A stretch of 5,304 bases of DNA from an uncultured Helicobacter sp. (GTDB taxonomy: Bacteria; Campylobacterota; Campylobacteria; Campylobacterales; Helicobacteraceae), in NCBI GenBank assembly GCA_947179285.1, contig CAMXAV010000068.1, forward strand, positions 1-5,304, given 5' to 3'. A program made the translations under genes and the position numbers. Under the pieces are notes generated by a model, which did not search any database, was not told where the DNA came from, and worked only from the letters and a program-made list of their open reading frames with translations. Shown here one piece after another: positions 1-4,963 of the stretch. Position 1 is the first letter of the stretch. Each line of letters starts with the position of its first letter.

Positions 1-25
1 ATGTTATGCCTTACGGCTCGAACAT
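1..25. repeat. Imperfect inverted repeat at window edge
   Basis: Arms ATGTT (1-5) and AACAT (21-25) enclose a second short stem GCC (8-10) / GGC (15-17) with loop TTAC. The structure is interrupted by an AT/TCG internal loop, so stability is modest. No T-run follows on the plus strand, and the element may continue left of the window. Confidence 0.3.
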
Positions 26-80
26 AGACGTTGCGCGCTGTGGCTGGGACGCTTATATAATGAGCAATAGCAGATATAAT

Positions 81-98
81 GTGCGACTAAAGTCGCAC
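81..98. repeat. Perfect 8-bp palindromic hairpin
   Basis: GTGCGACT (81-88) and AGTCGCAC (91-98) are exact reverse complements separated by AA, so RNA from either strand could form a strong hairpin with a 4-nt TAAA or TTTA loop. It is followed on the plus strand by CTCC, so the minus strand reads GGAGG directly before the stem. No run of T follows on either side, which argues against a simple intrinsic terminator. Other options are a protein-binding palindrome, a repeat-family element, or an mRNA end structure for the leftward ung operon. Confidence 0.6.
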
Positions 99-144
99 CT
101 CCAAAGATTCTTTATGACTATAAAATAATATTTTCCTGTCATTG

Positions 145-163
145 CTAGCGAGTGCGCTGCTAG
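145..163. repeat. Short inverted repeat just after ung
   Basis: CTAGC (145-149) pairs with GCTAG (159-163) around a 9-nt loop; an alternative stem is AGCG (147-150) / CGCT (155-158) with loop AGTG. It begins 7 bp beyond the ung stop codon in the direction of transcription, so it could form at the 3' end of that mRNA. The bases after it on the minus strand are mixed, not a U-tract. The surrounding TCATTGC..AGCG pattern loosely recalls the TCATTGCGAGCG-type intergenic repeats of many bacteria, but the match is partial. Confidence 0.3.
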
Positions 164-169
164 AACAAA

Positions 170-862
170 TCACAACTCCCAGCAAAACGGCGCGTTTTGG
201 CGCAAGAGCGAATCGGCGCGCGCAAAGATTTTGCTGCCCAAAAAGCCTTGCGCAAGCGGGCTTGGGTGTGGCGCGGTGAGGATATGGTGCTTGTTCGCGT
301 CAATCAGCGGAATCTTCTTTTGCGCAAACTTGCCCCAAAGCAAGAACACAACGCCATCGCATTGCTCCGAAACCTTGCGAATCGCCGCGTCTGTGAAGCT
401 CTCCCAGCCAAAGTGTTGGTGCGAGCCCGCCCTGCCCTCTTGCACGCTCAAAATCGCGTTCAGCAGCAGCACGCCGCGCGTTGCCCACGCGCTCAAGTCG
501 CCATGCGTGGGAATCGCGACACCGAGATTATCGTGCAGCTCTTTATAAATATTGCGCAAGCTCGGGGGCAGCGGCGCGGCGCGCGGCACGCTAAAGCTAA
601 GCCCCATTGCCTGCGGAATCCTCTTGCCATCGTGCAAAAAGCTGCCGTGGTAGGGGTCCTGCCCCAAAATCACCACGCGAATCTTGCGAAGCGGCGTCAG
701 GTTGAACGCAGCAAATACATTTTCACGTGTCGGAAAGACATTGCCAAGCTTCAGAGATTCTTTATAATAATGAATAATTTGCGCAAAATAGGGCTTTTCA
801 AACTCTTCATGCAGAATCTCACACCAAGCGGAATCGAGAGTTTTGGGGACACATGCAGACAT
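170..862 (-). CDS. ung: Uracil-DNA glycosylase, family 1 (Ung)
   Basis: Cytosolic base-excision repair enzyme that cuts uracil from DNA after cytosine deamination or dUTP misincorporation. The 230-residue protein has the full family-1 set: the water-activating loop GQDPYHG with catalytic Asp69, the uracil-stacking Phe90 in GLSFSVP, the uracil-reading Asn135 in LLLNAILSV, and the DNA-intercalation loop HPSPLA with His199 and Leu203. Between HG73 and GLSF there are about 8 more residues (around 74-82) than in the E. coli enzyme; I believe Helicobacter homologues share this. The start at 862 is chosen because AAAAAGG lies 6 nt upstream and MSACVPKTLDSAW gives the usual N-terminus; the frame stays open to 1156, but that part is antisense-like and overlaps the permease gene. 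The permease gene ends 2 nt upstream, so co-transcription and translational coupling are likely. Confidence 0.97.
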   Translation of the reverse strand: MSACVPKTLDSAWCEILHEEFEKPYFAQIIHYYKESLKLGNVFPTRENVFAAFNLTPLRKIRVVILGQDPYHGSFLHDGKRIPQAMGLSFSVPRAAPLPPSLRNIYKELHDNLGVAIPTHGDLSAWATRGVLLLNAILSVQEGRAGSHQHFGWESFTDAAIRKVSEQCDGVVFLLWGKFAQKKIPLIDANKHHILTAPHPSPLAQGFLGSKIFARADSLLRQNAPFCWEL

Positions 863-864
863 CT

Positions 865-1833
865 TTAACCTTTTTCGTGGAATCTTCGCGCGATTCGCAG
901 CCGCCAGAGCCGCACCATCTTGAGCCGCCAAAGCGAGGGCAGCGCGATGAGAAAGCCCGAGAGAATGATGAGCGCAATGCCGACAGAGCTTGTCGCGCTT
1001 GGCAGCACATCGCCAAGAAGCACGCCCAAAAACAGCCCCCAGACGATGCGCATATAGCCCATAGGCGACACAATGGGCGCGGGCGCGAGCAGATACGATT
1101 GCGTCATGAACCATTGCCCAATCGTGCCCACGATTCCCGCAGCGACAAACAGGCACAGAATCTCGAGGCTAGGCAGCACGAAGCCGCCCATGTTTGGGAC
1201 GGGCAACAGCATTCCGAGCCCGCCGAGAATACTCATCATTGCGCCATACCAAAGCACAATCGCGCCGCTCGAATAGTAGCTCTTGAGGGCATTGAGCGTA
1301 AAAAACGCAAACGCCGAGCACACAGCGCCGATGATTCCGGCGATGGCGTTTAGGGACGTGATTTCGCCCGAGCTCGGGTTGGCGATGCACAGCACGCCCG
1401 AAAAGCCCACGACAGAGGCGAGCACGACAAAGCCGCGCGGGCGGTTGCGCGTGAAAAGCCCAAAGAAAACGACAAAGAGTGGCGCGGATTGCAAAAAGGC
1501 TGTCGCGATTCCGAGCGAGATTGTCGCGAAGTTGTAAAATGCCATGCTCATCGCCACAGCGCCGAGAAACGAGCGCAAGGCAATCATGCGGAATCCGCCG
1601 GGCTTTTTAGACGCAAACACGGGGCGCTTGAGCTGTGTTTTGAACACGCGGTTGCAAAACGGCGCGGCGAAAGAGACGCAGAGCATCGAGACCATCATGA
1701 AAAATGCGCGAAAGAAGATGTTTTCCATCGAGGGGTAGCCAAGAGCGCTGACATATTTGATGATGGCGTTCATCAGCGCGAGAAAGATGGTTGCGGCGAG
1801 CATATAGACCATTCCACGCAATATCTCGTTCAT
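865..1833 (-). CDS. DMT/EamA-family permease, ten membrane helices
   Basis: Inner-membrane transporter of the drug/metabolite transporter superfamily; substrate unknown. The 322-residue protein shows about ten hydrophobic segments (roughly 8-28, 38-58, 82-102, 106-126, 134-152, 160-182, 190-210, 222-245, 254-274, 281-300), arranged as two five-helix EamA repeats. The first loop after helix 2 is strongly basic (KTQLKRPVFASKKPGGFR), and a basic 20-residue tail follows helix 10, both fitting a cytoplasmic location. The repeat-typical pattern SLGIATAFLQSAPLFVVFFG is visible near 106-125, with a counterpart LLAPAPIVSPMGYMRIVWG at 248-266. The frame also allows a TTG at 1839, but AAAGG at 1840-1844 directly abuts it and lies exactly 6 nt from the ATG at 1833, so I use the latter. 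It is the first gene of a pair with ung. Distant members export amino acids or metabolites, but nothing here shows which. Confidence 0.9.
   Translation of the reverse strand: MNEILRGMVYMLAATIFLALMNAIIKYVSALGYPSMENIFFRAFFMMVSMLCVSFAAPFCNRVFKTQLKRPVFASKKPGGFRMIALRSFLGAVAMSMAFYNFATISLGIATAFLQSAPLFVVFFGLFTRNRPRGFVVLASVVGFSGVLCIANPSSGEITSLNAIAGIIGAVCSAFAFFTLNALKSYYSSGAIVLWYGAMMSILGGLGMLLPVPNMGGFVLPSLEILCLFVAAGIVGTIGQWFMTQSYLLAPAPIVSPMGYMRIVWGLFLGVLLGDVLPSATSSVGIALIILSGFLIALPSLWRLKMVRLWRLRIARRFHEKG
869..875 (-). promoter_or_regulatory. ung ribosome binding site inside permease gene
   Basis: The minus strand reads AAAAAGG, then 6 nt, then ATG of ung. The site sits within the last codons (Glu-Lys-Gly) of the permease gene, whose TAA stop falls between it and the ung start. 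It fixes the ung start at 862 and implies that ribosomes finishing the permease can feed ung translation. Confidence 0.8.
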
Positions 1834-1839
1834 ATCCAA

Positions 1840-1844
1840 CCTTT
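1840..1844 (-). promoter_or_regulatory. Permease ribosome binding site, decides start
   Basis: The minus strand reads AAAGG, 6 nt, ATG (1833-1831). The same AAAGG-N6-ATG layout occurs before ung and mqnA. The upstream in-frame TTG at 1839 has no spacing from this site, so ATG 1833 is favoured. Confidence 0.7.
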
Positions 1845-1864
1845 ATGCAAGATGGAGTTTGTCC

Positions 1865-1870
1865 ATTCTA
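1865..1870 (-). promoter_or_regulatory. Candidate -10 box for permease-ung operon
   Basis: The minus strand reads TAGAAT here, preceded by GGG. Transcription would begin near 1858, giving a leader of about 25 nt. No -35 hexamer at good spacing is visible, which is common for the main sigma factor in Helicobacter and Campylobacter, where the -10 box dominates. Confidence 0.45.
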
Positions 1871-1913
1871 CCCATATTTAACAAACAACGTGCCTGCTCA
1901 TCGTTAGCGATTC

Positions 1914-1928
1914 GCGGTTATAATCCGC
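1914..1928 (+). promoter_or_regulatory. Candidate promoter of catalase gene within a small palindrome
   Basis: A consensus TATAAT lies at 1919-1924, and transcription would begin near 1931, about 33 nt before the ATG. The box is framed by an inverted repeat, GCGG (1914-1917) and CCGC (1925-1928), and by two copies of ATTCGCG (1910-1916 and 1929-1935) whose starts are 19 bp apart, close to two helix turns. This layout would suit a repressor or activator site over the -10 box. No clear -35 hexamer is seen. Confidence 0.55.
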
Positions 1929-1963
1929 ATTCGCGATTGTGCGAAAAAAATTTTGGAGGGACA

Positions 1964-2941
1964 ATGCGCAAAACATTGAAAAAAATTTATATTATGGGCA
2001 TGGTTATGAGCATAACGATGAACATTCTTTGGGCTGTGGAGCTTGAAAAATATGATGAAAATAAAATTATCGATATTTTCTACCAGCTCAATGGCGACAC
2101 AAACGACTTGCAGAAGAAAATCAACCACACAAAGGGCTTTTGCGCGCTTGGCGCGTTTGTGCCCAACCCAAAAGCCGCGAAGCGATTCGACATTCCGCTT
2201 TTGCGCGAAGAATCGATTCTTACACAAGCGCGATTCTCGCTTGGCGGCGGCGATTCCAACGCGAGCGACAAGGGCAAGGTGAGGGGGCTTGCGCTCAAGA
2301 TGACGGGGGCAGAAGAGAGCTTTGAATCGGTGCTGCTCAATACGGAAATCAATTTCGCCAAAGATGTCGATGAGTTTGGGACATACCTCGCGTTGCGACT
2401 GCCAAAAAATGGCAAGGTTGACGCAGAAAAATTGGCATATTACACAGAAAATGTCGATTCTTTCAAGCAATATGCGCAATATCTGCAAAAGCTCGGAATC
2501 ACCCCGAGTGTCGCAAACACGGCATACCATAGCATTCACACATTCTATGTGAAAGAAGGCGACAAATGGATTGCGGCGCGGTGGAAGTTTGTGCCAACAG
2601 AGGGCGAGAAGACATTGAGCGAGGCGGAGCTCGAGGCGCTTGGGGACGACTTCTTGGAGCAAGATTTCAAGGCAAGAATCGCCCAAAAGCCCATTGCCTA
2701 CACAATGCTACTCATTCTCGCCAACGCGGGCGATTCGACAGACAAAACCACAGCGCTATGGAGCGGCAAACACACCGAAATACCGCTAGGCACGCTCAAA
2801 ATCGACACATTCAGCGGGGGCGATTGCAACCGCGATGTGTTCCTGCCAAACATTCTGCCGCGCGGCATTGGCGCGCCCAAAGACGCGCTGTTTGATGTGC
2901 GCAACGCGGTGTATGGAATCAGCTTCACGCGCAGGCAATGA
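1964..2941 (+). CDS. Exported catalase-related heme protein (SrpA-like)
   Basis: Member of the minimal catalase-like (SrpA/catalase-related peroxidase) clade, expected to bind heme and act on peroxides in the periplasm; H. pylori HP0485 is, from memory, a relative. The protein has 325 residues against about 480 or more for true catalases and lacks their N-terminal arm and C-terminal domain. A Sec-type signal peptide is visible: basic RKTLKK, a Met-rich hydrophobic core (8-22), likely cleavage after Ala24. Core signs are distal His55 in NHTKGFCALGAF, ARFSLGGGDSNASDKGKVRGLALKM (89-113, equal to the catalase RFS..RG.A.K stretch), Asn126 in LLNTEINF, AYHSIHTF (187-194), RWKFVPTEG (206-214) and the C-terminal RNAVYGISF, where Tyr317 is the presumed proximal heme ligand and Arg313 its partner. 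Cys60 and Cys288 might pair. The start at 1964 follows GGAGGG (1955-1960); an in-frame TTG at 1859 would spoil the signal peptide. Real activity, peroxidase or catalase, cannot be told from sequence. Confidence 0.9.
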   Translation: MRKTLKKIYIMGMVMSITMNILWAVELEKYDENKIIDIFYQLNGDTNDLQKKINHTKGFCALGAFVPNPKAAKRFDIPLLREESILTQARFSLGGGDSNASDKGKVRGLALKMTGAEESFESVLLNTEINFAKDVDEFGTYLALRLPKNGKVDAEKLAYYTENVDSFKQYAQYLQKLGITPSVANTAYHSIHTFYVKEGDKWIAARWKFVPTEGEKTLSEAELEALGDDFLEQDFKARIAQKPIAYTMLLILANAGDSTDKTTALWSGKHTEIPLGTLKIDTFSGGDCNRDVFLPNILPRGIGAPKDALFDVRNAVYGISFTRRQ

Positions 2942-2944
2942 TTC

Positions 2945-4891
2945 TCATTTTTGCTCGAGCATTTCGCGCTTTTCTTCGAGCGCGACATATTGCTCGAGCT
3001 TGGCGCTGATGTCTTGTTGCAGATTCTCATAATCGCGCGCGAGCTCGGCGATGTTGGGCGGATTGGTCGCAAGCTGCGCCTCAATCGCGCGTACGCGCGC
3101 CTCGAGAGATTCGATTTCGTCTGGCAACATCGCGAGCAGGCGCGTTTCGTTGTAGCTTAGCTTTGTCGGCTTCTTGGGCGCTGTTGCGGCATTTTTGGGT
3201 TCGACAGCCGCTGTCGTTTTGGGCAATTTCTGAATCATCTCCTCGACATCAAAGATTTCACGTTCCGTTTCGAGGAACTCGCTAAAGCTCTGCACTGTCT
3301 GAAACGCCCCGCCCTTGCCGTCTAAAACAAGCAAACTTTTTGCAATCTTATCAACAAAATATCTATCATGGCTCACAAAAATTAGCGCTCCTTGAAAATG
3401 TTGCAAATATTCCTCGAAAACATTGAGCGTAACAATGTCCAAATCATTCGTGGGCTCATCGAGAATCAGGCAATCGTATTCTTTTGTAAAGAGCAGCGCG
3501 AGCGCCACGCGCGTTTTTTCGCCGCCGCTTAGCGCGCCGATTTTCTTGTGCAAATCGTCTTTGGGGAATAAAAATTGCTTGAGATAGCCAAAAATGTGCA
3601 TATTATGCCCGCGCACCTCGACACGGTCGCCCCCAAAAGGGCAAAAGGTTTGCTGCAAATCTTTAGAATCGTCAAGCATTGTCTTGTGTTGGTCAAAATA
3701 GCCAATGCGCAGCTCGCCGCGCAGCAACGCGCCGCTGCTTGGCGCAAGCTGCCCGAGCAATATGCGCAAGAGGCTGCTTTTGCCGCTGCCGTTGCGCCCG
3801 ACAACGGCGATTCTATCGCGCTGCAAAATGCGCAGATTGAGATTCTCAATCAGCGTCCGTTCGCCTAGCCGCAGACAAAGGTTGCGCGCCTCAAACAGCA
3901 TTTTCTGGCGATTGACGCTTTGTGTTTGGTTGAAATGCTTCTGCTCGCGCATCAGTTCAAGCTGCATTTTGCGCAGAATCGAAGGGTTTTTCTTCGCCTG
4001 CTCGCGCAGCTCAAACACGCGCTGCTTGCGCCCCTCGTTGCGCTTGCGCCGCGCCTGTACGCCCTTTTGCAGCCATTCCTCTTCGTTTTTCAAAATCTTC
4101 AGCAGATTCTCATGTTCCTTGCTCATCGCGCGCAAAAGCGCCTCTTTTTGCTGCAAATAGCGCGCATAGCCGCCATCGAATCGGCGCAGGCTTTGGTTGT
4201 CAATCTCGACAGTGGCTGTCGCAATCGAATCGATGAAATAGCGGTCGTGAGAAATAAAGAGCAAATTATATTTTTCGCGCAAGATGAGCTCCTCGAGAAA
4301 CGTAACCATTTGCACATCGAGGTGGTTTGTGGGCTCATCGAGCAGCAGCAAATCGGGCTTATACAGCAGCAGCCCCGCGAGCGCCACGCGCTTTTGCTCG
4401 CCGCCGCTTAGCAGGTTTGCGGGGTGAGAGCCAAAGCAATCGAGCCGAAATTCGCTTAAGATTCTTTGCAGCTTGCTGTCTAAATCCCATGCGTTGTGGT
4501 GGTCGAGGAATGTGCCAAGCGCGCTCAACCGCGCCAAAAGCGCCTTGTCTTGATTGCCTGCTTGGCTGCCTAGCTGCTCGCTAATGTGTTCGTATTCCTC
4601 ACGCGCGCTCGTGAGCTCGCGAAGCTGCGCGAGCAACACCTGCCGCACGCTCATACCCTCGCCAAACTCGGGCTTCTGGGGCAGCGCGCGCACGCTCAAA
4701 TGCGCGGGGCAGTTCAGCTCGCCGCTATCGGGCAGAATCTCGCGAGCGATGATGCGCAACAACGTGCTTTTGCCGCTGCCATTGCGCCCGATGAGGGCGA
4801 TTCGCTCGCCCGCTTCAAGCTGCAACGAGATGTTCTCAAACAGCGGCGTATGGTCGTACATTTTGGTAACAGCGCAGAGCGAAAAAATCAT
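2945..4891 (-). CDS. uup: ABC-F family ATPase, Uup type
   Basis: Soluble tandem ATPase with no membrane segment, so not a transporter. Known ABC-F proteins act on ribosomes, and Uup has also been linked to DNA branch or Holliday-junction intermediates. The 648 residues include ABC domain 1 (Walker A GRNGSGKST 35-43, signature LSGGEQ 161-166, Walker B with LLLLDEPTNHLD 181-192, H-loop SHDR 214-217), a charged helical linker at about 240-330, and ABC domain 2 (GRNGSGKSS 365-373, LSGGEK 454-459, LILDEPTNDLD 475-485, SHDR 507-510). A low-complexity Ala/Pro/Lys hinge (about 556-577) leads to a C-terminal coiled coil (about 578-648). The linker segment WLQKGVQARRKRNEGRKQRV and the tail KLSYNETRLLAMLPDEIESLE are typical of Uup; length also agrees (E. 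coli Uup about 635). Both ATP sites look intact. The start at 4891 has weak AAAGA 6 nt upstream. It converges on the catalase gene and diverges from mqnA. Assignment to Uup within ABC-F is likely but was not tested by phylogeny. Confidence 0.95.
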   Translation of the reverse strand: MIFSLCAVTKMYDHTPLFENISLQLEAGERIALIGRNGSGKSTLLRIIAREILPDSGELNCPAHLSVRALPQKPEFGEGMSVRQVLLAQLRELTSAREEYEHISEQLGSQAGNQDKALLARLSALGTFLDHHNAWDLDSKLQRILSEFRLDCFGSHPANLLSGGEQKRVALAGLLLYKPDLLLLDEPTNHLDVQMVTFLEELILREKYNLLFISHDRYFIDSIATATVEIDNQSLRRFDGGYARYLQQKEALLRAMSKEHENLLKILKNEEEWLQKGVQARRKRNEGRKQRVFELREQAKKNPSILRKMQLELMREQKHFNQTQSVNRQKMLFEARNLCLRLGERTLIENLNLRILQRDRIAVVGRNGSGKSSLLRILLGQLAPSSGALLRGELRIGYFDQHKTMLDDSKDLQQTFCPFGGDRVEVRGHNMHIFGYLKQFLFPKDDLHKKIGALSGGEKTRVALALLFTKEYDCLILDEPTNDLDIVTLNVFEEYLQHFQGALIFVSHDRYFVDKIAKSLLVLDGKGGAFQTVQSFSEFLETEREIFDVEEMIQKLPKTTAAVEPKNAATAPKKPTKLSYNETRLLAMLPDEIESLEARVRAIEAQLATNPPNIAELARDYENLQQDISAKLEQYVALEEKREMLEQK

Positions 4892-4915
4892 GGCATTTCT
4901 TTGTTTTTGGTTGCA

Positions 4916-4924
4916 ATTATAACA
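4916..4924 (-). promoter_or_regulatory. Extended -10 promoter of ABC-F gene
   Basis: The minus strand reads TGTTATAAT, a perfect extended -10 (TGnTATAAT), with TATAAT at 4921-4916. Transcription would begin near 4909, giving a leader of about 18 nt that includes the weak AAAGA ribosome site (4902-4898). The element lies where the -35 region of the divergent mqnA promoter would be. Confidence 0.7.
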
Positions 4925-4928
4925 AAAC

Positions 4929-4937
4929 TGCTAGAAT
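4929..4937 (+). promoter_or_regulatory. Extended -10 promoter of mqnA
   Basis: TGCTAGAAT matches the extended -10 pattern TGnTAnAAT, with TAGAAT at 4932-4937. Transcription would start near 4944, about 20 nt before the ATG. A TTGCAA at 4911-4916 could act as a -35 box, although its 15-bp spacing is short. Confidence 0.55.
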
Positions 4938-4952
4938 CCCCTAGTCTTTTTT

Positions 4953-4957
4953 AAAGG
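4953..4957 (+). promoter_or_regulatory. mqnA ribosome binding site
   Basis: AAAGG followed by 6 nt and ATG 4964. A second ATG at 4959-4961 is only 1 nt from AAAGG and reads ATG-CAA-TGA, so the site selects the downstream start. Confidence 0.75.
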
Positions 4958-4963
4958 AATGCA

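Larger units (their letters stand above)
1..169. other. Non-coding left flank, repeat-rich
   Basis: No convincing gene lies here; only peptides of 22-29 codons without ribosome binding sites are open. The stretch is richer in A+T than the genes and holds three potential hairpins (1-25, 81-98, 145-163) and a direct repeat ATATAATG at 55-62 and 74-81. It lies downstream of ung, so it may hold the end of the ung transcript and the control region of a gene beyond the window edge. I see no classical hairpin plus T-run terminator. Its compactness and symmetry could also fit a dispersed intergenic repeat, but that is inference. Confidence 0.6.

Noticed and set aside
13..25. tRNA T-arm-like GGCTCGAAC
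   Set aside because: No pairing partner for a T-stem, and no acceptor or anticodon arms around it on either strand.
60..128. 22-codon plus-strand peptide in the left flank
   Set aside because: No ribosome binding site despite a nearby TATAAT, and no similarity I recognise.
53..142. 29-codon minus-strand peptide in the left flank
   Set aside because: No ribosome binding site; runs straight through the perfect hairpin, which better explains the sequence.
197..868. 223-codon plus-strand open frame opposite ung
   Set aside because: Arg/Ala/Gln-rich sequence without motifs; ung on the other strand has a complete catalytic set.
863..1156. N-terminal extension of the ung frame by 98 codons
   Set aside because: It lies antisense-frame within the permease gene, is Ala/Arg/His-rich and unlike any Ung, and the start at 862 has a good ribosome site.
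1859..1963. Upstream TTG start for the catalase-related protein
   Set aside because: It would add 35 residues before a clear Sec signal peptide, starts upstream of the likely promoter box, and lacks a ribosome site; ATG 1964 follows GGAGGG.
1904..2686. 260-codon minus-strand open frame opposite the catalase-related gene
   Set aside because: Its Cys/Arg/Phe-rich translation has no recognisable domain, and the plus strand carries clear family motifs. It is a shadow caused by codon bias.
2965..2984. Possible terminator stem CGCGCT/AGCGCG
   Set aside because: Lies in the coding end of the ABC-F gene and has no T-run after it on the plus strand; too weak to call as a terminator.
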